Source of the DNA: Bacteroidota bacterium
GTDB lineage: Bacteria > Bacteroidota > Bacteroidia > Bacteroidales > JAADJA01
Length of the DNA stretch: 64,000 nt
NCBI GenBank assembly: GCA_020444515.1
Contig: JAHLKX010000005.1
Span: 1-64,000 of the forward strand
Direction: 5' to 3'
Position 1 is the stretch's first letter. Every line of letters starts with the position of its first letter. A model generated the notes under the pieces. It made no database searches. It was given only the letters and a program-made list of their open reading frames with translations, and had not been told where the DNA came from. A program made the position numbers and the translations under genes. This document shows positions 35,820-45,145 of this stretch, piece after piece.

Positions 35820-37069
35820 TGCATTTGCCAAACTATATTGCCTGGCGGTATTTGCGATCCAAAAAATCGCATAACATCATCAATATCATTTCTGTTATTT
35901 CCGTTGTGGGTGTCATGGTAGGAACCCTTGCCCTTATCGTGGTGTTGAGTGTATTTAATGGTTTTGAAGATCTTGTAAAGTCATTGTATAGCTCTTTTGA
36001 CCCTGATTTCAAAATTTCGATTAAAACCGGAAAGACATTTGAAACATCCAGGCTTCCTCAGGATGAAATAGAAAATCTTCCCGGTGTCATCAGCTATACC
36101 GAAGTTGTTGAAGAGAATGCCCTGCTAAAAAATAAAAATGAACAATTTATTGTACGAATGAAGGGTGTCTCAAAGCAGTTTTTAAAAGATAATCCCATGC
36201 GTAATATGCTTTATGATGGTGAGATGTTACTCCAAGACGATAATATAAATTATAGCATCATGGGATATCTTGTTGCTTATAACCTGGGGGTGAAATTATT
36301 CGATCCTGGAAATCCCGTTACAATTTATGTACCCAGGCGAACGGCCAGCCGGCTTGGTACTCTCAACCAATCATTTAATACTGGCATTGTTATCCCCTCA
36401 GCGGTTTTTGCCATCCAGCAGGAAATCGATTCAAAATATATCATCGTTCCGATTGATCTGGCCAGGGACTTAATGGAGTATTCCAGTGATCAGGTGACTT
36501 CTGTTGAGTTGAGGTTAAAGGAAGGTACTGATTACAGCGACTTACAAAAGGATATAGAGGAGTTAGTGGGGGCTGATTTTGATGTAAAAAACCGATTTCA
36601 GCAGCAAATATTGATATACCGGATCATGAAATCTGAGAAATGGGCTATATTTTTTATTCTCACGTTTATCATTATTATAGCCGCATTCAATGTAACGGGT
36701 TCTCTTTCGATGCTTATTCTTGATAAACGAAAAGATATCGCCATCCTATTTAGCATGGGGGCTTCTCCCAAATTAATCAAACGCATTTTCCTGATGGAGG
36801 GAATAATGATTTCATTCGTGGGGGCTGTCGTTGGCCTGTTCCTGGGTTTTATCTTGTGTTATATTCAAATTACCTTTGGTCTGATCAGGCTTGGGGATGC
36901 CAATTCATTTATTGTTCCCTATTATCCGGTAAAGATGCAAATCCTCGATTTTTTGGCTGTTTTTGTTACGGTTATTTTTATTGGAATTTTATCCTCGTGG
37001 TACCCGGTTCGTCAGATATCCCGAAAGTATTTGCACGGCCGGGTAGCTGAGTTTGCAAAAACCCAATAA
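35816..37069 (+). CDS. LolE/LolC-family ABC permease
   Basis: A 417-residue protein of the FtsX/MacB permease type. One helix near the N-terminus (IISVISVVGVMVGTLALIVVLSVFNGFE) is followed by a large periplasmic domain and three helices at about 275-410 with SMLILDKRKDIAILFSMGAS. The LolC/E group releases lipoproteins from the inner membrane. The partner ATPase LolD is not in the window. The usual start is the ATG that overlaps the methyltransferase stop. Confidence 0.86.
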   Translation: MMHLPNYIAWRYLRSKKSHNIINIISVISVVGVMVGTLALIVVLSVFNGFEDLVKSLYSSFDPDFKISIKTGKTFETSRLPQDEIENLPGVISYTEVVEENALLKNKNEQFIVRMKGVSKQFLKDNPMRNMLYDGEMLLQDDNINYSIMGYLVAYNLGVKLFDPGNPVTIYVPRRTASRLGTLNQSFNTGIVIPSAVFAIQQEIDSKYIIVPIDLARDLMEYSSDQVTSVELRLKEGTDYSDLQKDIEELVGADFDVKNRFQQQILIYRIMKSEKWAIFFILTFIIIIAAFNVTGSLSMLILDKRKDIAILFSMGASPKLIKRIFLMEGIMISFVGAVVGLFLGFILCYIQITFGLIRLGDANSFIVPYYPVKMQILDFLAVFVTVIFIGILSSWYPVRQISRKYLHGRVAEFAKTQ

Positions 37070-37146
37070 TTCTGGTGTTTTCTGACAACCATACCGGATC
37101 TTTCATTGTCTTTCTTGAGCCATTAGGAAAAGTGAATTAATTTGAA

Positions 37147-37154
37147 TATATTTG
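37147..37154 (+). promoter_or_regulatory. Promoter -7 box of the first C25 peptidase gene
   Basis: TATATTTG, 51 nt before the ATG at 37206. Confidence 0.55.
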
Positions 37155-37205
37155 CACGTTCTATAAAGGCATTAAAATCAAACAATTATTTAATTTTTAT
37201 CAGCA

Positions 37206-40200
37206 ATGAAGATGACTACTCTGAAAGGCAGGTTTCCATTATTTTTCATTATTTTTTGGCTTTGTTCTACGGCACTATTTGCCGGCCAAATTCATGTAAA
37301 GAATAATGCTTCAACAGATCTTAAGTTGACAAAAAGTTCCTATGAACTGATCGAGATATCGAATGTTTTGGCTGAAGTGGATTTTATGCGTGTTAAAACG
37401 CAGGCGGGCTATTTTACACTGCTGACCGCAGAAAATTATGGTTTCAGCATGGTGAAGGGTGAACCCCGGCTCCCCGTTATAAAAAAATTGATAGAAGTAC
37501 CTTTGAACGCCAGTTATGAAATTCAGATTTTATCCGAAAGTTTTACGGATATTGATCTCAATGCAATTGGAATTGCTGATTTCGTGATGCCTGCACAGCC
37601 TCCTTTGTCAAAAAACATAGACAATCCGGAAGATGTGGAATTTATTTTCAACCAGGATTCTTATGCACAGAATACTTTATTGGGTCAGGAAATGGTGCAG
37701 GTTATTGATCTGGGTATCATTAGGGGGGTGAGCATGGCCAGGCTTGAAATTGCACCCATATATTACAATCCCGTGACCAATATGCTCAGGATTTATGACG
37801 AATTGAAAATCCAGATACAATTTACAGGTGGAAATATTCCGGCTACCCTTTCGAAGAAGGAAAAAAATTATTCCCCCTTTTATAATGCCATATATGATCA
37901 AATGATCAATTATCAACCCCTTGAAGGGAAAGAATTTATTACAGCTGAACCAGTCACCTATATCATTGTTTCCGATCCCGCATTTCAGGATGCACTCCAG
38001 CCTTTTGTTGAATGGAAAACCATGAAGGGTTACCAGGTTGTTGAAGCCTATACAAGCGATCCATCCGTAGGAACAACCACATCTTCAATTAAAAACTTTC
38101 TGCAGGATTTTTACAATGATCCTCCGGAAGGATACAATCCGCAAAGTTTCGTTTTGTTCGTGGGTGATGTTGATCAAATACCAACGTTTAACGGTAGTGC
38201 GGGAAGCCATGTGTCTGACCTCTACTACTGTACTTATGATGGTGCCGGTGATATCTATCCCGAATGCTACTATGGACGATTTTCGGCTACAAACCTTATC
38301 CAATTACAACCTCAGATCGATAAAACCCTGGAATATGAAAAATATGAATTCCCGGATCCTTCGTTTCTGGATGAGGTGGTAATGGTGGCCGGTGCTGATG
38401 CTTCCCATTCGCTTACCTGGGGAAATGGGCAAATCAATTACGGAACACAAAATTATTTCAATGCGGCCCATGGTTTATTATCCCACACCTATTTGCAGCC
38501 TGAACCGGGCGGAGCCAATTATTCCCAGGAAATCCGCAATAACATCAGTGATGGTGTTAGCTTTGGTAACTATACAGCACACTGTAGTCCCAGTGGTTGG
38601 GCTGATCCAAGTTTTAACATTTCTCATATTTCCCAATTGACGAATGCCCATAAATATCCATTACTCATCGGAAATTGTTGCTCATCGGTTGAATTCCAAA
38701 CAACCTGTTTTGGTGAAGAGATTCTGAGGGCAGCAAATAAAGGGGCATTGGGTTACGTAGGAGGATCCAATTCAACATATTGGGATGAAGATTTCTGGTT
38801 TGGTGTTGGTTTTGAAAATATTTCAGCCAATCCAGTCTATAATCCACTTCATTTGGGTGCTTATGACAGAATGTTTCACGATCATGGTGAGCCAACTGAA
38901 GATTGGTTCATTACACAAGGTCAGGTTCCCAGTGCAGGTAATCTTGCAGTTACGCAATCCGGTTCCAGCATGGAAACATATTATTGGGAAATCTATCACT
39001 TGATGGGAGATCCTTCGGTAATGATTTATTTTTCACAACCCCCTGAAACAAATGCCAGTTATGCAGGATTAATGCCGTTGGCATCAACTACTTTTACAGT
39101 AACAACAGAACCCTATGCCTACGTGGCAATTTCGAAAGATGGAGTGCTTCATGGATGTGCGCTTGCCGATGCAACAGGAATTGCTGAAGTGTCTATGTTT
39201 AATCCAATTGTTGTTCCCGGAGAAGCAGGTGTTGTGATTACCGGTCAGAATCTTATGCCTTATTTGGGAACAGTTACTGTAGCTAGTCCAAGTGGTGCGT
39301 ATGTGCTTTTTGATGAAATGGAAATTGATGACAGCAATGGTAATGACAATGGATTGGTCGATTTTGGAGAATATATTATGCTGGATGTTTCATTGGAAAA
39401 TTTGGGTAGTTTAACCGCGAGCAATCTGATGGCAACTTTATCAACAGCTGATGAAAATGTTACCATTGATACAGATACCCATTCATGGCCTGATATTCCT
39501 GCAGGAAATGCCTCCATAGAAACAGCTGCATTTGCATTTACCGTGGCCGATCTGATCCCTGATCAGCATGTAGTCAGTTTTGATTTAGAAATTACAGACG
39601 GAGTTGATACCTGGGTCTCAACTTTCAATATCACACTCAATGCACCGGTATTAAGCATTGGAAGTTATACCATTGATGATGGCGCCGGGAATAACAATGG
39701 TCGCCTTGATCCGGGCGAAACGGCCAACGTGATCATCTCCAATTACAATGAAGGAGGTTGCGATGCATTGAACTCAGTAGCAACCATGGTTTCAGGAAGC
39801 CCATTGATAACTGTTAACAATGCCACTTTTGAACTGGAAACAATTGCCTCAGGGGCTAGTGTTAATGCTGTGTTTAATATAACAGTGGATCCATTGGCTC
39901 AGGTGGGTGAAGTTGTCAATGTCAATTATATGGTTGAATCAGACCCATATTCTGAAGATGCTTTATTAGCCATGACCATAGGATTGATCGTCGAAGATTT
40001 TGAAACCGGAACCTTTGAGATGTTTGAATGGGAACTCACAGGCAATGCAGAATGGGAGATAACCTCAACCGATCCTTATGAGGGCACTTATTCAGCCAAA
40101 TCAGGTGCAATGTCAGATAACCAAACATCCGCGCTTTCACTGAATGTTGAAGTTTCTACTGATGACCAGATATCTTTCTTCTACAAAGTTTCTTCAGAAG

Positions 40201-41141
40201 CCAACTATGATTATTTAAATTTTTATATGGATGGTGTTTTACAAGATGAATGGTCAGGAGAAATTGGATGGACCGAAGCTGTATATGATGTTACAGCAGG
40301 TAATCATACTTTCAAATGGGAGTATACCAAAGATTTTTCTGTATCAAGTGGCAGCGATTGTGCCTGGGTTGATTTTATTGTATTTCCGCCATTTGCTGGT
40401 CTTGCACCCCTGGGTGTTATTACGGCAGCCAGTCCGGATGAGATTTGTGAAGGACAAACCAGTCAGTTGAATGCTTATGCAATGGGTGGATCAGGAGATT
40501 ACACATACGAATGGATGCCGGAGGGCAGCCTCAACGATCCAGGCATTGCCAATCCTGTTGCAACACCTTTGGCAACCACAACTTATTTTGTTGTTGTTGA
40601 TGACGGAGAAACATCGGTGACCGGAGAAATTACGGTGGAGGTCAACGAATCTCCCGATAAACCTGAAATTACACAATCAGGCAATATGCTGGTTTCTAGT
40701 AGCACTGAAGGTAATCAATGGTATGATTCCAACGGGATGATACCCGGTGCAACCACACAATCTTATACCCCAACTGCGACTGATAATTATTATGTGATTG
40801 TTACTTCTGCTATGGGATGCGAATCTGAACCTTCTGATCCGTATTATTTTATTTATACTGGTTTGGTGGAGTTTTCCGAAGGACAGAAAGTAAATATCTA
40901 TCCCAATCCCTTCGAAAAACAATTTACACTTGATTATTCATTGAATTCAAGATCGGATGTCAGAATTTATCTCTATAATTCTTATGGTCAGTTGTTGACC
41001 CGTATTGAAGAAGATCAGGCAAAACTGGCAGGAAATTACAGGTTGAAAATTGATGCAAGCAGATTTAATACCGGTATTTATTACCTCAAAATTGAAACCA
41101 GTGATTATTCGATAGTCAAGCGATTGATTCAAACGAAATAA
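37206..41141 (+). CDS. Gingipain-like C25 cysteine peptidase, T9SS-sorted (first of pair)
   Basis: A 1311-residue exported protease. Signal peptide at 1-25, a C25 propeptide to about 235, and the catalytic domain at about 240-620. The likely His459 (NYTAHCSPSGW) and Cys491 (LIGNCCSSVEF) are 32 residues apart, as in gingipains, but the usual HGS after His reads HCS. Then come two beta-domains that each begin with a Ca-loop-like motif (DDSNGNDNGLVDFGE, DDGAGNNNGRLDPGE), a jelly-roll MAM-like region (about 930-1065), an Ig-like module and a type A sorting domain (NIYPNPFEKQFTLDY). It should be cell-surface attached or secreted. Confidence 0.87.
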   Translation: MKMTTLKGRFPLFFIIFWLCSTALFAGQIHVKNNASTDLKLTKSSYELIEISNVLAEVDFMRVKTQAGYFTLLTAENYGFSMVKGEPRLPVIKKLIEVPLNASYEIQILSESFTDIDLNAIGIADFVMPAQPPLSKNIDNPEDVEFIFNQDSYAQNTLLGQEMVQVIDLGIIRGVSMARLEIAPIYYNPVTNMLRIYDELKIQIQFTGGNIPATLSKKEKNYSPFYNAIYDQMINYQPLEGKEFITAEPVTYIIVSDPAFQDALQPFVEWKTMKGYQVVEAYTSDPSVGTTTSSIKNFLQDFYNDPPEGYNPQSFVLFVGDVDQIPTFNGSAGSHVSDLYYCTYDGAGDIYPECYYGRFSATNLIQLQPQIDKTLEYEKYEFPDPSFLDEVVMVAGADASHSLTWGNGQINYGTQNYFNAAHGLLSHTYLQPEPGGANYSQEIRNNISDGVSFGNYTAHCSPSGWADPSFNISHISQLTNAHKYPLLIGNCCSSVEFQTTCFGEEILRAANKGALGYVGGSNSTYWDEDFWFGVGFENISANPVYNPLHLGAYDRMFHDHGEPTEDWFITQGQVPSAGNLAVTQSGSSMETYYWEIYHLMGDPSVMIYFSQPPETNASYAGLMPLASTTFTVTTEPYAYVAISKDGVLHGCALADATGIAEVSMFNPIVVPGEAGVVITGQNLMPYLGTVTVASPSGAYVLFDEMEIDDSNGNDNGLVDFGEYIMLDVSLENLGSLTASNLMATLSTADENVTIDTDTHSWPDIPAGNASIETAAFAFTVADLIPDQHVVSFDLEITDGVDTWVSTFNITLNAPVLSIGSYTIDDGAGNNNGRLDPGETANVIISNYNEGGCDALNSVATMVSGSPLITVNNATFELETIASGASVNAVFNITVDPLAQVGEVVNVNYMVESDPYSEDALLAMTIGLIVEDFETGTFEMFEWELTGNAEWEITSTDPYEGTYSAKSGAMSDNQTSALSLNVEVSTDDQISFFYKVSSEANYDYLNFYMDGVLQDEWSGEIGWTEAVYDVTAGNHTFKWEYTKDFSVSSGSDCAWVDFIVFPPFAGLAPLGVITAASPDEICEGQTSQLNAYAMGGSGDYTYEWMPEGSLNDPGIANPVATPLATTTYFVVVDDGETSVTGEITVEVNESPDKPEITQSGNMLVSSSTEGNQWYDSNGMIPGATTQSYTPTATDNYYVIVTSAMGCESEPSDPYYFIYTGLVEFSEGQKVNIYPNPFEKQFTLDYSLNSRSDVRIYLYNSYGQLLTRIEEDQAKLAGNYRLKIDASRFNTGIYYLKIETSDYSIVKRLIQTK

Positions 41142-41158
41142 AACGAAACTTTATTAAA

Positions 41159-41188
41159 ATCTCCCGGTAATATCGGGAGATTCTTTTT
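41159..41188 (+). terminator. Intrinsic terminator between the C25 peptidase genes
   Basis: AATCTCCCG (41159-41167) and CGGGAGATT (41174-41182) form a perfect 9-bp stem with a 6-nt loop, followed by CTTTTT. No promoter box is visible before the second gene, so partial readthrough or attenuation is possible. Confidence 0.85.
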
Positions 41189-41210
41189 AAATAATTTTAA
41201 AAACAGGACT

Positions 41211-44200
41211 ATGAGAAAGCTTTTTTTAACGCTGATTTTTGCATTTGGCTTATATGGCTTATTTGCCTCCAATGGATTCGAAGTTAATTTTAACCAGACT
41301 GATAACAATACCTATGAGCTCACTTTCAATCTTGGAGCTTATAATCTTTCAGATATCACCCTAAGCGGTAACACCTACACCAAAATTAATTTTGGCGGCA
41401 GTGTATATACCCAACTCGAGGGTTTTGCTGAATTACCCTATATCAGTGCATCCGTCCAGTTGCCAGGGGATAAGAATATGGGATTAAAAGTTGTAGAAGG
41501 TGACTATACAGATTATGTTCTTGAAAATCCCATGATCCCTTCAAGAGGAGTGATTTATAGAAATCAAGACCCAACATCCATTCCTTATGTAACCAGTCCC
41601 AGTTCAATGCGAAATGAATGGTATCCCCAAACCATTGCACAGGAAACGACTCCTTTTATTATCAGGGATTTAAGAGGGGCTACCATATATGTATATCCTT
41701 TCAGGTATAATGCTGTTACACAAACTCTTCGTGTATATCAATCCGTGACCGTGGAACTTGTTGAAAATGATTCCCAGGTTATCAATCCTCTTCCGGTTCA
41801 ACCAACCAAGATTTCACGGGAGATGAATGGTATTTACCAGTCTCTCTTTATTAATTATAATCCCATGGCCGATGATTTAACCATTGGTGAGATGGGCGAT
41901 ATCCTGGTGCTTTGTACCAGTCGGGATGAAGCTGCTATGGCTCCCTATGTGGATTGGAAATTGGAAAAAGGTTATGATGTATATACTCAAACGGTAGCTA
42001 CTGGAACCAATGTAAAAACCATCATTCAGGATGCTTATGCCGATAACAATGAAATTTTATATGTATTGCTGGTGGGCGACTGGGCAGATATTAAATCTGA
42101 CATGTTGAGTGGATATGCCCCCATGGATCCGCAATTGGGATGTGTTGTTGGTGCGGATCAGGTCCCTGATATTACCATTGGGCGCTTCTCTGGTAATACC
42201 GCTGATCAAATCACCACACAGGTAAACAAAACCATCGAATATGAAAAAAATCCGGATCTATCCGGAACCTGGTATCAGGGTGCCCTGGGAATAGGGTCTG
42301 CTGAAGGATCAGGTATTGGCGATGATGGTGAAGTTGATAAGGATCACATCCAGATTATCTGGGATTATAAACTGGATCCATTCACCTATGAGGATTATTA
42401 TACTGCATATGATCCAGGGGCCAATCCTACTCAGGTCAACAATGCCATAAGCAATGGTGTTAGCATTATCAATTATTGTGGTCATGGATCACAAACGTCA
42501 TGGGGTTCAACAGGATATAGCAACAACAATATTAACAGTTTGAGCAACGGAAATATGTTGCCAATTATATTCTCGGTTGCCTGTGTCAACGGAGCTTTTC
42601 ATGAATCAGGAGATTGTTTTGCAGAAGCCTGGCTTAAAAAAACCAATGGCGGAGCTGTTATGACCATGATGGCTACCATCAATCAGCCCTGGCAACCTCC
42701 TATGCGGGGACAGGATTATTTTAATGACATTCTGATTGGAGGATACGATTATGCTGCACATCCCGGACAAAATGGGATTTCAACTACCGAACAAAGAACC
42801 ACCATTGGTGCCATTACCTTTAATGGCCTGGTATTGATGACAACCGAATCGGGTAGTACCAGTGATTGGGAAACGGCAAAAACATGGCATATTTTTGGAG
42901 ATCCTTCTCTCCAGCCGCGAACCGCTACTCCTGGAGATTTAACGTTATCAAGTAATGTGATCCTCGCCGGAGCCCCATTTACCACAACCATTACAGGACC
43001 TGAAGGACCAGTAGAAGGCGCCATGGTTTGCCTGTCACAGGAAGGGGAATATTATAAAGCACTATCTGATGCTTCGGGATCCGTTACCATTGAGCATTCT
43101 CTTACGCCAGGTACAGCAAAACTGGTCATTACTGCTTTTAATATGGAAACCATATATGATGAAGTAACCGTTGTTCCCCCGGGCGGTGCATATATCATTG
43201 TCAACAATACGGAAGTAGATGATTCAAATGGAAATAATAATGGTCAGGCCGATTATGGTGAAACTGTTCTTTTGAATGTTTCTGCTGAGAATGTGGGGAC
43301 GGAAATTGCTTCCGGAGTTGAGGCAACCCTTTCTACCGCAGATGAATTTATCACCATTGTCGACGGAACTTATACTTTCGGAGATATTGGTGCTGGAAAT
43401 ATTGTAAACGGAACGGGTGCGTTTGAAGTCGAAATTGCGGAAAGTGCTCCTGATATGCATACAGCAATGTTTGAAATAGAGTTTTCAGATGGAAGTGAAT
43501 CCCTGTGGATCAGCACCCTCTCAGTGACATTGCATGCTGCTGTAATGGAGATGGGATCCTATACAATCGATGATGCAAGTGGTAATAATAATGGTATGAT
43601 TGATCCGGGTGAAACTGTAAATATCGTGCTTGAGATTATGAATGTTGGATCATCGGATAGCTATAATATTATGGCTGAATTATCCAGTGCAGATCCTTTT
43701 GTATCGATTGATCTGGCTTCACAAACCTATGGAGATATTGCTGCCGGTGAAATGGTTGAGCAACCTTTTACCATCACGGCAAATCCAACTACGCCAGCTG
43801 GACACATTGCTGATTTCGATCTGTTGATATCTGGTGATTTAAGTGTATCGGCTGAATCAACCTTTACCGAAGTGATTGGTCAAATTCCTGTTCTTGTAAT
43901 TGATCTGGATGGGAACAACAATTCGGCTCAAGAAATGATGGATGCCTTGGCCTTTACTGAAATAGCTGCCGAATACAGTGCTGCAATCCCTGCGGATCTG
44001 AGTTTATACACCTCGGTGTTCCTCTGTTTGGGTATTTATTCAGATAATTATGTTTTGACTTCAGCTGAAGGACAGCAGTTAGCCGATTATCTAAACAATG
44101 GTGGCAACTTATATATGGAAGGTGGTGACACCTGGTATTATGATACACAAACAGCGGTTCATAGCATGTTCAGTGTGAATGCGACTTCAGATGGTGGTTC

Positions 44201-45011
44201 GGATCTAAGTACCATCAACGGCCAATCCGGAACTTTTACTGAAGGTATGACTTTTAATTATTCCGGAGATAATAGCTGGATTGATCATATTGAACCCTCT
44301 GGCTCAGCATTTATGATATTTCAAAATGCATCGCCAAGTTATGGAACCGGCGTGGCCTATGATGAAGGCTCCTATAAAACCATTGCTGCTTCCCATGAAT
44401 TCGGTGGACTCGTTGATGGATCATCTCCGGCTACCAAAGAAGAGTTAATGCAAACATATCTCGAGTTTTTTGGTTTTGATAATGCACTTCAAGCGATGTT
44501 CAGTTCTGATCTTACAGAAATTTGCGAAAGCGATATCGTTCAATTTTATGATATGTCTGTAGGTGAGGCAATAAGCTGGGAATGGACGTTTGAGGGTGGA
44601 ATGCCAGGTTCCTCAAGTTATCAAAATCCCCAGGTGATGTATGCCAATGCAGGAACGTATGATGTCACCTTAACAGTGTCGGATGGTGTTGATAGTCATT
44701 CAGTTACAATAGAAGATTACATTACTGTAAATATCTGTACTGATATTAGTGAAAAAAATATCGAAAAAATTTCTATATATCCTAACCCAAATAATGGTAT
44801 ATTTACCGTCGAATTTGGAAATGTTCTTTCAGATAATGTAACAATAAAAGTACTCAACACTTTAGGTAAAACTGTTTATTTAGAAGCCGGTGTATCGGTC
44901 AATAGCGGACTGAAAAAGTCCATTGACCTGAGTACAGAATATAAAGGTATGTACTTCCTTGTAATTGAAAACTACCAGGGAAGTACTGTTAATCGAATCA
45001 TTATTCGTTAG
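41211..45011 (+). CDS. Gingipain-like C25 cysteine peptidase, T9SS-sorted (second of pair)
   Basis: A 1266-residue exported protease with the canonical C25 site: His425 in NYCGHGSQTSWG and Cys458 in FSVACVNGAFHE, 33 apart. A signal peptide (RKLFLTLIFAFGLYGLFAS) and propeptide come first. After the catalytic domain come an Ig-like domain, two beta-domains that start with Ca-loop-like motifs (DDSNGNNNGQADYGE, DDASGNNNGMIDPGE), a region like a ThuA/glutamine amidotransferase fold (about 895-1090), a PKD domain (about 1105-1175) and a type A sorting domain (SIYPNPNNGIFTVEF). Same architecture type as its upstream neighbour, so probably an old duplication. Confidence 0.9.
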   Translation: MRKLFLTLIFAFGLYGLFASNGFEVNFNQTDNNTYELTFNLGAYNLSDITLSGNTYTKINFGGSVYTQLEGFAELPYISASVQLPGDKNMGLKVVEGDYTDYVLENPMIPSRGVIYRNQDPTSIPYVTSPSSMRNEWYPQTIAQETTPFIIRDLRGATIYVYPFRYNAVTQTLRVYQSVTVELVENDSQVINPLPVQPTKISREMNGIYQSLFINYNPMADDLTIGEMGDILVLCTSRDEAAMAPYVDWKLEKGYDVYTQTVATGTNVKTIIQDAYADNNEILYVLLVGDWADIKSDMLSGYAPMDPQLGCVVGADQVPDITIGRFSGNTADQITTQVNKTIEYEKNPDLSGTWYQGALGIGSAEGSGIGDDGEVDKDHIQIIWDYKLDPFTYEDYYTAYDPGANPTQVNNAISNGVSIINYCGHGSQTSWGSTGYSNNNINSLSNGNMLPIIFSVACVNGAFHESGDCFAEAWLKKTNGGAVMTMMATINQPWQPPMRGQDYFNDILIGGYDYAAHPGQNGISTTEQRTTIGAITFNGLVLMTTESGSTSDWETAKTWHIFGDPSLQPRTATPGDLTLSSNVILAGAPFTTTITGPEGPVEGAMVCLSQEGEYYKALSDASGSVTIEHSLTPGTAKLVITAFNMETIYDEVTVVPPGGAYIIVNNTEVDDSNGNNNGQADYGETVLLNVSAENVGTEIASGVEATLSTADEFITIVDGTYTFGDIGAGNIVNGTGAFEVEIAESAPDMHTAMFEIEFSDGSESLWISTLSVTLHAAVMEMGSYTIDDASGNNNGMIDPGETVNIVLEIMNVGSSDSYNIMAELSSADPFVSIDLASQTYGDIAAGEMVEQPFTITANPTTPAGHIADFDLLISGDLSVSAESTFTEVIGQIPVLVIDLDGNNNSAQEMMDALAFTEIAAEYSAAIPADLSLYTSVFLCLGIYSDNYVLTSAEGQQLADYLNNGGNLYMEGGDTWYYDTQTAVHSMFSVNATSDGGSDLSTINGQSGTFTEGMTFNYSGDNSWIDHIEPSGSAFMIFQNASPSYGTGVAYDEGSYKTIAASHEFGGLVDGSSPATKEELMQTYLEFFGFDNALQAMFSSDLTEICESDIVQFYDMSVGEAISWEWTFEGGMPGSSSYQNPQVMYANAGTYDVTLTVSDGVDSHSVTIEDYITVNICTDISEKNIEKISIYPNPNNGIFTVEFGNVLSDNVTIKVLNTLGKTVYLEAGVSVNSGLKKSIDLSTEYKGMYFLVIENYQGSTVNRIIIR

Positions 45012-45044
45012 TAGTTTTCATGGTTTAAATTGGTTTTTGGTTAG

Positions 45045-45077
45045 AAGTCCCGCCACAGGCGGGACTTTCTTTTTTTA
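45045..45077 (+). terminator. Intrinsic terminator after the second C25 peptidase gene
   Basis: AAGTCCCGCC and GGCGGGACTT form a perfect 10-bp stem with a 3-nt loop, followed by TCTTTTTTT. Confidence 0.92.
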
Positions 45078-45104
45078 TCATACAGCTTTATCGTTATAGC
45101 ACCT

Positions 45105-45136
45105 GTTTGATAAATGATTAACTTCGTTTGATAAAT
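45105..45136 (+). repeat. Paired direct repeat upstream of the decarboxylase gene
   Basis: GTTTGATAAAT occurs at 45105-45115 and again at 45126-45136, 21 bases apart (two helical turns), directly before the decarboxylase start. It could be an operator; no regulator gene is adjacent. Confidence 0.4.
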
Positions 45137-45145
45137 TGTTCAACT

